DNA of 64,000 nt from contig NZ_VDZH01000001.1 in the NCBI RefSeq assembly GCF_007673235.1, positions 943,251 to 1,007,250 of the forward strand, given 5' to 3'. Source of the stretch: Curtobacterium pusillum. Lineage in GTDB: Bacteria > Actinomycetota > Actinomycetes > Actinomycetales > Microbacteriaceae. This document shows, in pieces, positions 1-8,469 of the stretch. The translations under genes were made by a program, and so were the position numbers. The notes below the pieces were generated by a model, which saw only the letters and a list, made by a program, of their open reading frames with translations, did no database searches and was not told the DNA's origin. Within the stretch, counting starts at the first letter, position 1, and every line of letters starts with the position of its first letter.

Positions 1-43
1 AACGCGCATCCCGAAACGTCTTCGATGTTCCCTGGTGATTCCA

Positions 44-49
44 TAGAAT
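44..49 (+). promoter_or_regulatory. -10 hexamer of a probable leaderless LysR gene
   Basis: TAGAAT ends six bases before the ATG at 56, the distance expected if transcription starts at or next to the start codon. There is no Shine-Dalgarno sequence in front of the ATG and no convincing -35 box. Inference from spacing only. Confidence 0.45.
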
Positions 50-55
50 GCGTTG

Positions 56-892
56 ATGGCCAACCTCCGAGCGTTCGAGGTCTTCCTCGCCGTCGTCGAT
101 GCCGGCTCGATCTCCCGCGCTGCCCGGACCCTGCACCTCTCGCAGCCCGCCGTGTCCCACCAGATCGGGAGCCTCGAACGCGACCTCGGCGTCGCCGTCC
201 TCGATCGCGGGCGGCACGGCGCGACCCTGACCGCCGCCGGGCGGGCCTTCGCTCCCGCAGCCCGGGCAGCGGTCGATGCCGCCGTCCGCGCCGACGCCGC
301 AGCCCGGGGCCCCGTCGCGCTCCGGCTCGTCGTCGCGCAGAGCTTCACGGTGCCGTTCGTCGTTCCGGCGCTCCGCGACCTCGTCGACCGCGGCGTTCCA
401 CTCCCCACGCTGTCCGAGGGCTCGAGTGCCCGCACGATGGTCGAGGCGGTCCGCTCTGGCGAGCAGGACGTCGCGGTCGTTCCGGGGCCGGTGGAGGCGC
501 CGGACCTGCTCCTCCGAACCGTCGGACACGAGGAGGTCGTCGTGGTCGGCTTCCCCGGAACGGCCATCACGCTCGAGGCCGTTGCCGACCGGCCCGTGAT
601 CGGCCTCCCGGTCGACCGCGGGTACGGACAGTGGCTCGCCGAACGCTTCGCCCGGGCAGGTCTCACTCCCGAGGTCGTCGCGACGGTCGACTCACCCGCG
701 GCCGCCGCAGCCCTCGCGTCCGCTGGGCTCGGTACCGCCGTGGTACCGGAGTCCGCGGTCGCCCGCGCCGTGCCCCGGGCACACCTCGATCCACCGGTGC
801 GCCGCGCGATCGTGGTCGTCGCGCGCTCGCAGGACGTCGTCGACTCGGTCGCCTCGGCCTTCGAGCAGGAGGGAGAGCGGGACGCGTCGTAG
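56..892 (+). CDS. LysR-family transcriptional regulator
   Basis: A 278-residue LysR-type regulator that would act in the cytoplasm as a DNA-binding oligomer. The winged helix-turn-helix is at about residues 3-62, with the family hallmark SRAARTLHLSQPAVSHQI followed by LERDLGVAVLDRG. The remainder (about 85-275) has the length of the two-lobed effector-binding domain. The ATG at 56 is preferred over the TTG at 53 because it lies at leaderless distance from TAGAAT at 44-49. The next gene is convergent, so any divergently transcribed target would lie left of the window. The effector cannot be deduced. The length is slightly short for the family (usually about 290-320) but no domain is missing. 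Confidence 0.9.
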   Translation: MANLRAFEVFLAVVDAGSISRAARTLHLSQPAVSHQIGSLERDLGVAVLDRGRHGATLTAAGRAFAPAARAAVDAAVRADAAARGPVALRLVVAQSFTVPFVVPALRDLVDRGVPLPTLSEGSSARTMVEAVRSGEQDVAVVPGPVEAPDLLLRTVGHEEVVVVGFPGTAITLEAVADRPVIGLPVDRGYGQWLAERFARAGLTPEVVATVDSPAAAAALASAGLGTAVVPESAVARAVPRAHLDPPVRRAIVVVARSQDVVDSVASAFEQEGERDAS

Positions 893-894
893 CA

Positions 895-920
895 GGCCTG
901 GAGGCGCGGCTCGCCTCCGC
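895..920. repeat. dispersed CTGGAGGCGCGG element, intergenic copy
   Basis: GGCCTGGAGGCGCGG followed at once by CTCGCCTCC forms a small imperfect hairpin just after the LysR stop codon. The same core (CTGGAGGCRCGG) recurs at 41393, 48006 and inside several genes. Its place between convergent genes suits a terminator-like role. Confidence 0.5.
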
Positions 921-985
921 CCCGCCGCTCACGTCGCCGACGGCGGAGGCTCCCCCCAATGGCAGCCTCCGACGTCGGCGCCGGG

Positions 986-1933
986 TCACGCGGTCAGCGC
1001 CTGCTCACTCAGCGTGACGAGGTCGTCCGCGCGCAGGTTCGGCCAGCCGTGCAACAGCTCGCGCCACTCGGGAGGCAGCGCCGATGCCCCGTAGATCGCT
1101 CCGGCCAGGCCTCCGGCGATCGCCGCGACCGTGTCGGTGTCGTTGCCCGTGCGGACGGCTCGGACGAGGGCGTCCTCGAGCGAGGTGCTGTGCTTGACCG
1201 CGGCGTACGCGGCCTGCATCGCGGAGACGACCCACCCGTTCGAGTCCGTGAAGTCCACCGGCTCGGAGTGCTCCGCCGTGACGAGGCGGTCAACCCACAG
1301 TCGGCGCCGGTCGAGGTCGAGCAGGTCGAGGCCGCGGAGGACGTCGAGCTCCCCGGTCAGCACCGCGTGCCGGATCGCGACGCACCAGAGCACGCACGCG
1401 TCCCCTGCGTCCGTCTCGAAATGCGTCAGGTCACTGATCGCCCGCGCCGCTGAGGCGAGCCGCTCCTCTTCTCCGATGTCCCCACGCAGGTAGGCGAGGA
1501 CCAGCGGGGCGGTCCGCATCAGCGACCCGTTGCCGGCGGAGCGGCCCTTGAAGTCGTGTTCCTGCCGGGCCGCAGCGCGAGCGTGGGAGGCGGTCCGTGC
1601 CTCCAGGCCGGTGAGGACGTTGCGTGTCTGGATGCCGACGTCGGGCGCGTTGACCGACCACGCTGCCCAGGCGGCCACGAGGCCGTCGAGTGCCTCCTCG
1701 GAACCCGGGTCGCCGCCGCGCGCGACCGTGCGGAGGATCGGGACGGCCATGCTCGTGTCGTCCGTCCACTCTCCCGGGGCCCAGCCGAACGAGCCGCCGC
1801 CGGCCATCCGGATCGGGGTGGGCGCTGGGACGGCGGGGCGGAACTCGTAGCCGGCGCCGAGTGCGTCGCCGGCGGCGGAGCCGAGGACGGCACCGACGGC
1901 CCGGTCGACCTGGACGGTGGTCTGCGTGGTCAT
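986..1933 (-). CDS. ADP-ribosylglycohydrolase (DraG/ARH family)
   Basis: A 315-residue cytoplasmic hydrolase of the DraG/ARH family, which removes ADP-ribose from proteins or small acceptors using two Mg ions. The metal-binding signatures are both present: EWTDDTSM at about residues 55-62 and TGNDTDT at about 262-268, followed by the glycine-rich helix AAIAGGLAGAIYG. The N-terminal VGAVLGSAAGDALG is also typical. The ATG at 1933 is chosen because GGAGG lies five bases upstream; longer open reading to 2056 would run through the operators and into the divergent gene. It is transcribed away from an NrtR-type repressor, an ADP-ribose-sensing family, which suggests control by the product of its own reaction. 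The natural substrate is unknown. Confidence 0.88.
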   Translation of the reverse strand: MTTQTTVQVDRAVGAVLGSAAGDALGAGYEFRPAVPAPTPIRMAGGGSFGWAPGEWTDDTSMAVPILRTVARGGDPGSEEALDGLVAAWAAWSVNAPDVGIQTRNVLTGLEARTASHARAAARQEHDFKGRSAGNGSLMRTAPLVLAYLRGDIGEEERLASAARAISDLTHFETDAGDACVLWCVAIRHAVLTGELDVLRGLDLLDLDRRRLWVDRLVTAEHSEPVDFTDSNGWVVSAMQAAYAAVKHSTSLEDALVRAVRTGNDTDTVAAIAGGLAGAIYGASALPPEWRELLHGWPNLRADDLVTLSEQALTA

Positions 1934-1950
1934 GTGAGCCTCCGATGCAG

Positions 1951-1972
1951 GTTTACGCGGAATTGCGTAAAA
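1951..1972. promoter_or_regulatory. NrtR-type operator 1
   Basis: TTTACGC-N6-GCGTAAA is a perfect inverted repeat (core 1952-1971). It sits 18 bp upstream of the ADP-ribosylglycohydrolase start, and its left end read on the minus strand supplies TAAACC as a possible -10. The same architecture recurs at 1995-2016. Confidence 0.65.
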
Positions 1973-1994
1973 GCGAGTCTGCACGCTCCTGCTG

Positions 1995-2016
1995 GTTTGC
2001 GCAAGTGTGCGTAAAC
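1995..2016. promoter_or_regulatory. NrtR-type operator 2
   Basis: TTTGCGC-N6-GCGTAAA (core 1996-2015) matches operator 1 in arms and spacer length with one arm mismatch. It overlaps TAAACT at 2012-2017, the likely -10 of the regulator gene, which starts seven bases later. The operator centres are 44 bp apart, close to four helical turns. Autoregulation is inferred. Confidence 0.65.
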
Positions 2017-2024
2017 TCGTGCTC

Positions 2025-2669
2025 ATGACGAACGAGTACCGCGACGCCGACGGCAAGCGCCTGACGGACTACCCGCGCCCGTCGGTGGCCGTGGACACCG
2101 CGGTGCTCACGGTTCCCGCGGGCGGACCGCTCTCGGTGCTGCAGGTGCTCGACGCGGTCGACGGGGACTGGCGGCTGCCCGGGACGTTCGTGCACGAGGG
2201 CGAGCAGCTGGCTTCGGCCGTCCTGCGGTCGCTCTCCACGAAGGCCGGCGTGACGGGGCTCGCGCCGGAGCAGTTGCACGTGTTCGACGACCCCTCGCGC
2301 GACGACCGGGGGTGGGTACTGTCGGTCGCGCACCTCGACGTCGTGCCGGCGTCAGCGCTCGAGCCCGATGGTTCGCGGGCCCGGATCGTGCCGGTCGCCG
2401 ACACCCTCGGCATGGTGCACGGGCACGACGACATCGTCGCGTTCGCGGTCGCCCGACTCCGGGCCGCGTACTCCGACGCGCCGGACACGCACGGACTGCT
2501 GGCCGAGCCGTTCACGATGACGGAGCTGCGGCGGGTGCACGAGGCCATCCGCGGCGAGGCGCTCCTGCCGGACTCGTTCCGGCGGGCGATGCTGCCGATG
2601 CTGACGGCGACCGAGGCGAAGCGAGCCGAGGGGCCGGGGAAGCCGGCGACGCGGTACCGGCGGGGCTGA
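2025..2669 (+). CDS. nrtR: NrtR-type Nudix-domain transcriptional regulator
   Basis: A 214-residue protein with an N-terminal Nudix fold (about 15-150) and a C-terminal winged-helix region (about 155-212, MTELRRVHEAIRGEALLPDSFRRAML). The opening RPSVAVDTAVLTV is typical of NrtR repressors. The Nudix box is degenerate: the RE and EE positions read RS and TK in GEQLASAVLRSLSTKAGV, so hydrolysis is unlikely, as in known NrtR proteins that bind ADP-ribose or NAD-derived ligands and release DNA. It is divergent from an ADP-ribosylglycohydrolase with two matching operators between. No Shine-Dalgarno is seen before the ATG at 2025 and TAAACT ends seven bases upstream, so the mRNA may be leaderless. 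No NAD synthesis gene is adjacent, so the regulon here may concern ADP-ribose turnover. Confidence 0.82.
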   Translation: MTNEYRDADGKRLTDYPRPSVAVDTAVLTVPAGGPLSVLQVLDAVDGDWRLPGTFVHEGEQLASAVLRSLSTKAGVTGLAPEQLHVFDDPSRDDRGWVLSVAHLDVVPASALEPDGSRARIVPVADTLGMVHGHDDIVAFAVARLRAAYSDAPDTHGLLAEPFTMTELRRVHEAIRGEALLPDSFRRAMLPMLTATEAKRAEGPGKPATRYRRG

Positions 2670-3479
2670 TCAGTTCCCCGCTGCTCGCGGGATGATGCAA
2701 TCGCTCTCCACGAGCAGTTCGTTCGACTTCGCCCGGTACTCGATCTCGGAGAGCGTGTCGGCCGGCCGGAGCGACGGATCCCCGTCCCCCTGGTACGTGT
2801 AGGCGTGGTCGGCGCCGCGGCTCGCCTCGTCCCGATCGTCGAAGTGGTCCGACAGCGCCTCGGTTGTCGCGTCGCGGTCCAGGGAGTCGGGCAGCGCGAT
2901 CGTCGCCGTGTAGGTCGTGCAGGCGTTGCCCCCCTCGGTCTTCCCCGCGGTGAAGTCACGTCGGACGTCCACGGCGTCACGACGGAGGTGCAGCACACCG
3001 AGCGCCTCGGTGATCTCGGGGTCCATGCGGTCCGCGGCCTGGTGCGCGTCGGCCGGGTCCGCAGGGTCCAGTTCGTCGAGCTCGTCCTGTGCGAGCGTCG
3101 CGCGGTAGGCCCGATCGTCGGCGGGTGCCTGCCGGATGACACCGACGGCAGGCAGGACGACGCACACCCCGGCGACACCGACGCACAGGGCGGCGACGAC
3201 CGTCAGGACGACTGCCGGTCGACCGTCCCGGCGGCGACGCACCGCGACGATCCCGATGGCGAGGAGGACGAGCGGGACGCCGAGACCGATGACCAGCGCA
3301 GCGATCTGCGAGCCCAGGTAGTCGCAGCTGCCGTGGTTGAAGGTGCGCCAACTGACCGAGATCAGCGTGATGACCTGGAGGCCGAGGGCGAACGCCGTCG
3401 CGATCGGGGCCACCACGGCGAGCACCACCAGCAGTCCTCGGCCGATCCCCTCCGGCCTCGACGAATCGTCGTCCCCCAC
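2670..3479 (-). CDS. Putative membrane protein with extracytoplasmic C-terminal domain
   Basis: A 269-residue protein I do not recognise. Three hydrophobic segments are visible at about residues 12-40, 55-85 and 98-122, with the Arg-rich loop VRRRRDGR between the second and third. A polar C-terminal part of about 140 residues follows with two cysteines (NACTTY and SDCIIP) that could form a disulfide outside the membrane. The GTG at 3479 is chosen because GGGGAGGG lies just upstream; extending to 3602 would translate a perfect hairpin and low-complexity sequence. Its stop codon directly abuts the end of the convergent NrtR gene. Function unknown. Confidence 0.7.
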   Translation of the reverse strand: MGDDDSSRPEGIGRGLLVVLAVVAPIATAFALGLQVITLISVSWRTFNHGSCDYLGSQIAALVIGLGVPLVLLAIGIVAVRRRRDGRPAVVLTVVAALCVGVAGVCVVLPAVGVIRQAPADDRAYRATLAQDELDELDPADPADAHQAADRMDPEITEALGVLHLRRDAVDVRRDFTAGKTEGGNACTTYTATIALPDSLDRDATTEALSDHFDDRDEASRGADHAYTYQGDGDPSLRPADTLSEIEYRAKSNELLVESDCIIPRAAGN

Positions 3480-3550
3480 GAGCCCTCCCCTGTCGTCAGG
3501 TCCAGGGTGCCACACCGGGGTGCCGCCGAAAGCACCGCCGCCGCGCATCG

Positions 3551-3603
3551 AGTGAGCAGAAGACGTCGAGTCCACCGCAGTGACTCGACGTCTTCTGCTC
3601 ACT
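3551..3603. repeat. Perfect 22-bp inverted repeat (hairpin)
   Basis: Arms 3551-3572 and 3582-3603 are perfectly complementary around a nine-base loop. The arm contains GAGCAGAAGACGTCGAG. It lies between two divergent genes, without a T tract, so a simple terminator is not obvious. It may be a REP-like intergenic element. Confidence 0.7.
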
Positions 3604-3639
3604 GAACGAACAGGCGCCCGCCCCGCCCCGCCGTAACGG

Positions 3640-3685
3640 GCAATTTGCTTTCACGCCTAGCGCCCGCCCGTGCAATGCGCTTTCA
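3640..3685. promoter_or_regulatory. Tandem 14-bp repeat before the RpiR gene, candidate operator
   Basis: GCAATTTGCTTTCA at 3640-3653 recurs as GCAATGCGCTTTCA at 3672-3685, 32 bp later (about three helical turns), with two mismatches. The second copy runs into the probable start codon. Tandem sites of this kind suit autoregulation by the RpiR-family product. Inference. Confidence 0.4.
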
Positions 3686-4581
3686 TGGAGCGCATGACGA
3701 TCACCGATCGCACCGACCGCGCCGACGCGTTCGCCCTCGTCCGCACCCAGTCCCGCACGATGCCGACGAGCATGCGCGCCATCGCCGACGCCGTCCTCGA
3801 CGAGCCCGCGACCGCCGCGACGACCAGTGCCGCCGAGCTCGCCGGACGCGCCGGGGTCTCCCCCGCCACCGTCTCCCGCTTCGCCCAGCACCTCGGCTTC
3901 GCGAACTTCGCCGCACTCCAGCGGAGCATGACCCGGGCCGTCGAGCGTGGCATCCACGAGCGAGCGGACACCGAGATCCACGCCGGCGTCAGCGTCGACG
4001 ACGACGTGGCGACCGTGATCGCGAAGGTCACCGAGGACGTCCGGGCCGTGATGAGCGACACCCGTGCGACCCTCGACCCGCACGCCCTCGAGGCCGCGGC
4101 CATCCGCATCAGCGAAGCCCGCCGGGTCGTCCTCTACGGCGTCGGCGCGAGCGGCATCGTCGCCCGAGACCTGCACCTCAAGCTCGAGCGCATCGGCATC
4201 GCGAGCTCGATCGCCGACGACCCGCACAACGCCCTGACCCTCGCGAGCGTCCTCGGCCCACAGGACGTCCTCGTCATCACGAGCCACTCCGGCACGACGA
4301 CCGAGGCCCTCGAGGTCGCAGCGCTCGCCCACGAGAACGGCGCCACCGTCGTCGCGATCACCGGCCACGCCACCTCGCCGCTCATGGACCACACCGACCA
4401 CGTCCTGCTCGGTGTCGCCGGCGCCGAGAGCGACCTCCGCCCCGCCGCGATGGGCAGCCGGATGAGCCAGCTCGCCATCGTCGACGCCCTCTTCGTCGTC
4501 GTCGCCCAGCGCACCGACGATCGCTCCCGCCCGCTCCTCGCACGCAGCCGCCACGCGGTCCGCACGCACCACCGTTCCTGA
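3685..4581 (+). CDS. MurR/RpiR-family transcriptional regulator of MurNAc use
   Basis: A 298-residue RpiR-type regulator with an N-terminal HTH_6 domain (about 10-85, TSAAELAGRAGVSPATVSRFAQHLGF) and a C-terminal SIS sugar-phosphate isomerase-type domain (about 120-255, VVLYGVGASGIVARDL and ITSHSGTTTEALEVA). SIS domains in this family bind phosphosugars such as MurNAc-6-phosphate. It is followed after ten bases by murQ and then a PTS gene, so it is very probably the local MurNAc regulator. ATG codons occur at 3685 and 3694 and a GTG at 3670; 3685 is a compromise, since no strong ribosome-binding site discriminates. A tandem repeat just upstream may be its operator. Confidence 0.87.
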   Translation: MERMTITDRTDRADAFALVRTQSRTMPTSMRAIADAVLDEPATAATTSAAELAGRAGVSPATVSRFAQHLGFANFAALQRSMTRAVERGIHERADTEIHAGVSVDDDVATVIAKVTEDVRAVMSDTRATLDPHALEAAAIRISEARRVVLYGVGASGIVARDLHLKLERIGIASSIADDPHNALTLASVLGPQDVLVITSHSGTTTEALEVAALAHENGATVVAITGHATSPLMDHTDHVLLGVAGAESDLRPAAMGSRMSQLAIVDALFVVVAQRTDDRSRPLLARSRHAVRTHHRS

Positions 4582-4591
4582 ATCGAGCACC

Positions 4592-5515
4592 ATGCACCAC
4601 GATCAGCTGCACCACGACCTCCTCCGCGACGAGCTGAAAGACCTCACCACCGAGGCCGCCGACGCGAGCCTCGACGACATCGACCTCGTCTCGACCCTCG
4701 AGGCTGCTCAACGAATGAACGCCGGCGACCGCAGCGTGCCTGCAGCAGTCGAGCCGTGCCTCCCGGCCATCGCAGCGGCGGCAGACCGGATCGCCGCAGC
4801 CTTCGCGCGCGGCGGCCGCCTCGTCTACGTCGGTGCCGGCACGCCGGGCCGGCTCGGCGTCCTCGACGCCAGCGAGTGCCCGCCCACCTTCGGCACCGAT
4901 CCCTCGCAGGTGCTCGGCCTGATCGCCGGCGGCCAGGTCGCGCTCACCACCGCCGTCGAGGGCGCCGAAGACGACGAAGACGCGGCCGTCCGCGACCTCG
5001 ACGCGCTCGGCTTGACGTCCGACGACGTGGTCGTCGGGATCAGCGCGTCCGGCAGAACGCCCTATGTGATCGCAGCCATCCAGGAGGCGCGGCGCAGGTC
5101 CGCCCTGTCGGTCTCGGTCGCGTGCAACGCGGGTTCGGCTGCGGGGCGGCACGCCGACATCGCCATCGACGTCGTCGTCGGTCCCGAGTTCATCGCCGGG
5201 TCCACCCGCCTGAAGGCTGGGACCGCGCAGAAGCTCGTCCTCAACATGCTCACCACGCTCGCAATGGTGCGGAGCAACAAGACGTACGGCAACCGGATGG
5301 TCGACGTGCGGGCGACGAACGCGAAGCTCGTGGCGCGGGCGTTCTCGCTCGTGCAGGACGTGACCGGCGCCTCGGACTCGGCCGTCTCGTCTGCATTGGA
5401 CGACGCCGGCGGCGAGGTGAAGACCGCCATCGCGATGATCCTCACCGGGGCGTCCGCTGCTGACGTCCGTTCCCGTCTCGATGCCGCGGGCGGCTCGTTG
5501 CGCGCCGTCCTCTGA
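4592..5515 (+). CDS. murQ: N-acetylmuramic acid 6-phosphate etherase
   Basis: A 307-residue etherase that cleaves the D-lactyl ether of MurNAc-6-phosphate to give GlcNAc-6-phosphate, a cytoplasmic step of peptidoglycan recycling. The SIS fold is seen in RLVYVGAGTPGRLGVLDASE (about 87-106) and GISASGRTPYVIAAI (about 149-163). Family motifs ALTTAVEGAEDDED and GSTRLKAGTAQKLVLNM are intact, and the length is normal. The opening repeats the motif HHDQLHHD. It is ten bases downstream of the RpiR-family regulator and 45 bases upstream of the PTS gene, forming a regulator-etherase-transporter operon in which the PTS delivers the phosphorylated substrate. Confidence 0.95.
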   Translation: MHHDQLHHDLLRDELKDLTTEAADASLDDIDLVSTLEAAQRMNAGDRSVPAAVEPCLPAIAAAADRIAAAFARGGRLVYVGAGTPGRLGVLDASECPPTFGTDPSQVLGLIAGGQVALTTAVEGAEDDEDAAVRDLDALGLTSDDVVVGISASGRTPYVIAAIQEARRRSALSVSVACNAGSAAGRHADIAIDVVVGPEFIAGSTRLKAGTAQKLVLNMLTTLAMVRSNKTYGNRMVDVRATNAKLVARAFSLVQDVTGASDSAVSSALDDAGGEVKTAIAMILTGASAADVRSRLDAAGGSLRAVL

Positions 5516-5560
5516 CGCTCTCCCCCTTCATCCCTCTCTTTCCCCCGAGGAGCCCCATCA

Positions 5561-7111
5561 ATGGCCGATGCACAGCAACTCGCACAACGGATCCTCGACA
5601 CCGTCGGGGGGTCCTCGAACATCGCCGACGTCGAGAACTGCATGACCCGGCTGCGGGTCGAGGTCGCGTCCCCCGGGTCCGTCGACCTGCCGGCGCTGCA
5701 GGCCACCGACGGCGTCATGGCCGCCATCGCGGCAGGCTCGAACCTGCAGATCGTGCTCGGCCCGGGTCTCGTCGACCGCGTGGCCAACGACCTGGAGGCC
5801 CTGCGCGCGGCCGCCCCGGTGGCTGCGGCTGGTGGGGCTGGTGCATCCAGTGCCGCTGCCGCGTCGGGTGCATTCGGTGCGTCCGGTGCGTCGCCCGAGG
5901 AGCTCGCCGCTCGCGGCGCGTCGATCAAGGCCTCCGCGCGGTCCCGTTCCGACGGCCGCACCATGCGCGCGATCCGGAAGATCTCCGCGATCTTCATCCC
6001 GCTCATCCCCGCGCTGATCGCCTGCGGGCTCATCGCCGGGATCAACGGCATCCTGACGAACCTCGGGTGGGTGCCCGGGGTGACGCCGTTCCTCGGCGTG
6101 CTCTCGTCCGGCTTCCTGTCGTTGCTCGCCGTGTTCGTCGGGATGAACGCCGCGAAGGAGTTCGGCGGCACGCCCATCCTCGGCGGTGCCGTCGGCGGCA
6201 TCATCGTCGCGGCCGGTGTCGCCAACGTGACCGTGTTCGGCGAGACCCTGGCGCCCGGGCAGGGCGGCGTGCTCGGGGCGTTGGCCGGCGGCATCCTCGC
6301 GGCCTACATCGAGCGCTTCATGCGCCGGGTCACGCCCGATGTCATAGCGCTCATCGTCGTGCCGACCGTGACCGTCCTCGTCGCCGGGTCGATCACGCTC
6401 GGCGTGCTCATGTCCGTCGCCGGTGTCGTCTCGGTCGCGATCGGCACCGCTGCGACCTGGCTGCTCGCGAACGGTGGGGCCTTCGCCGGCTTCGTGCTCG
6501 GAGGTCTCTTCCTGCCGCTCGTCATGACCGGCATGCACCAGGGACTCATCCCGATCCACACCACCCTGATCGACCAGACCGGGTGGACCGTGCTGCTGCC
6601 CGTGCTGGCGATGGGTGGTGCCGGGCAGATCGGTGCATGCATCGCGCTGTGGGTTCGCTTCCGTTCGAACGCTTCGCTCGTGCGGACCATCCGTGGTGCG
6701 CTGCCGGCTGGGTTCCTCGGTGTCGGCGAGCCCCTGATCTACGGCGTGACGCTCCCCCTCGGACGGCCGTTCACCACCGCATGCATCGGTGGTGCGTTCG
6801 GTGGCGGTGTCGTCGGGCTGTTCGATCAGCTCGGGCACTCCGTCGGGGCGATTGCCATCGGCGCCTCGGACCTGTCGCTCATCCCGCTGTTGAACGGGTC
6901 GTCCGGATACGCGTGGGCGCTGCTCGGGTACGGGTCGGGGCTCGTTGTGGCGTACGTCGTGGGGTTCGTGGCGACGTTGTTGTTCGGGGTGTCCGACTCG
7001 GTGCGGGCCGACCTCGAAGCGCAGTCGGCTCCGGGTGCCCCGCTCGACGTCGTCACCGCGGCCCAGCCCGCCGACGCGAAGGAGGCCGGTCCCACCGGAG
7101 CTACGCGCTGA
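5561..7111 (+). CDS. murP: PTS EIIBC component, MurNAc-type (MurP-like)
   Basis: A 516-residue glucose-superfamily PTS permease with domain order EIIB-EIIC. EIIB is at about 1-88 with the phosphorylated Cys27 in the motif NCMTRLRV. An Ala/Gly/Ser-rich linker (about 88-130) leads to EIIC with around ten membrane segments (about 148-490); GMHQGLIPIH and VGEPLIYGVTLP match EIIC substrate-site loops. EIIA is not fused, so an EIIA is needed in trans. GAGGAG precedes the ATG. Being the last gene of the regulator-murQ operon points to uptake and 6-phosphorylation of MurNAc; related permeases take sucrose or trehalose, so specificity rests on context. Confidence 0.88.
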   Translation: MADAQQLAQRILDTVGGSSNIADVENCMTRLRVEVASPGSVDLPALQATDGVMAAIAAGSNLQIVLGPGLVDRVANDLEALRAAAPVAAAGGAGASSAAAASGAFGASGASPEELAARGASIKASARSRSDGRTMRAIRKISAIFIPLIPALIACGLIAGINGILTNLGWVPGVTPFLGVLSSGFLSLLAVFVGMNAAKEFGGTPILGGAVGGIIVAAGVANVTVFGETLAPGQGGVLGALAGGILAAYIERFMRRVTPDVIALIVVPTVTVLVAGSITLGVLMSVAGVVSVAIGTAATWLLANGGAFAGFVLGGLFLPLVMTGMHQGLIPIHTTLIDQTGWTVLLPVLAMGGAGQIGACIALWVRFRSNASLVRTIRGALPAGFLGVGEPLIYGVTLPLGRPFTTACIGGAFGGGVVGLFDQLGHSVGAIAIGASDLSLIPLLNGSSGYAWALLGYGSGLVVAYVVGFVATLLFGVSDSVRADLEAQSAPGAPLDVVTAAQPADAKEAGPTGATR

Positions 7112-7198
7112 TGCGGTTGGGGGCAGGCACCCACCTTCGTCACGCCAATCTGGCCGCTTCCACCTTCGCGGCAGCTGCGGGGGCTGGGGCCGGGCCGG

Positions 7199-7242
<44 letters not shown>

Positions 7243-7609
7243 GACGCTCGCCCTCACGTCTCTGCACATCCCGAAGGACTCGTCGGAGCGTGCCCGCGCC
7301 GCCTCGACGTCTATCGTCGACGCCGCTCGTGAGTTAGGGCTGACGTCGCGGCCGACGTCTGTCCCAAGACCGCTCGACCGCTCGGCGACTCGCCGAGGAG
7401 GTTCCCGCGGTCCATCGGGCTAGCACACGTGGGGATCGACTTCGGGCTCTCCGTCGTTTCCATCCGGGCCATCGCCGCGGTGCTGCCGATCGCCCTGAAC
7501 GCGAGCACGCTGAAGGGTTTCCGACCGCAACCGCCCGGATGCTGCCGAGAAGATGATCCGGCTGGAGCATTCGCGACAGCGGTTCCCGGGGTTGCCGCCG
7601 CCGGGGGTC

Positions 7610-7619
7610 GGGGGGGGGG
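7610..7619. repeat. Run of ten G
   Basis: Uninterrupted G run in the gene-poor junction. No supported gene crosses it. Length could be strain-variable or an assembly artefact. Confidence 0.8.
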
Positions 7620-8212
7620 CCAGTCGAGGCCGACTCGGTTGGTCAAGGTGCAATTGGCGTCGGCAGGGAGGTACTGGGGGGAGGTCGCGGTCCTGCCGCG
7701 TGACCTGCCTGCCGACTAAGGCACCGCGGTCCTCGGGGCGATTCCGCTGCAGGTTGAAGCAATCATGGACGACAAGGCCAGCGCGAGACTCGCCTAGGCG
7801 AGCGCGTGCTCACATCTGAGCCGATTCGGGCGCGAACTGCGCCGCCGAGGCTGCTCATACGCCCGAATCCGCATTAACCCCGACAGACGCCGCGCCGAGG
7901 CCGGGCACGAGGTCGCGATAGAGGCCCGAGAGGCCGGCGGTCTCCGACGTGTACCCGATACACCGATGTCGTTGGCGACCCGCGGCGTCAACAAGGACGA
8001 CCCTCGAAGGACGTCGACCGCGGTACGAAATACCGCCGTTCGGATCGGAAGTGCTCTCAACTCCCACAAAGCACTTATGCCCTATGGAGCTCGCGCCGAG
8101 ACCCCTACGCCAGCAGATCCTCTGCGCGGCAAGATTCACCGAGTCTTCCGCGGTTCGAGTGGACGCCTCGGGACCACCCAAGCCCTCGGATGAGGGGACT
8201 CGCACCAGGCCG

Positions 8213-8224
8213 CCCCCCCCCCCC
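8213..8224. repeat. Run of twelve C
   Basis: Uninterrupted C run 246 bp before the restriction-modification gene. Such tracts can mediate phase variation when they lie in a promoter or coding region, but here no open frame or promoter clearly includes it. Confidence 0.8.
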
Positions 8225-8434
8225 TAACAGTCGTCCCGTCACCCACCGGCGAAACACGTCAGCGAGCAACTTCCCCGCGCCACCCAAACAATTCACCTCC
8301 GTCAGCGAAGCGCGCTGATCACAGCGTGGAAGCGCGCACTAGGAACACCCAGCAGCTACAGCCCCGGATCGACGGGATCATCGTGATCGGCCATCTCAGA
8401 CTCGTCGCTTCGAGGCGCGTCCCGCGAGGCGCAC

Positions 8435-8463
8435 TGGACGACAGTCAAGGCGACCTCTAGGGT
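8435..8463 (+). promoter_or_regulatory. Putative promoter of the restriction-modification gene
   Basis: TGGACG (8435-8440) and TAGGGT (8458-8463) are separated by 17 bp. The -10 ends six bases before the ATG at 8470 and no Shine-Dalgarno is present, consistent with a leaderless transcript. Neither box is a perfect match. Confidence 0.35.
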
Positions 8464-8469
8464 CTAAGT

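Noticed and set aside
3551..3603. Rho-independent terminator
   Set aside because: It lies between divergent genes and has no T tract.
7311..7653. Short open frames in the island junction as genes
   Set aside because: No ribosome-binding sites, conflicting frames on both strands and no recognisable product.
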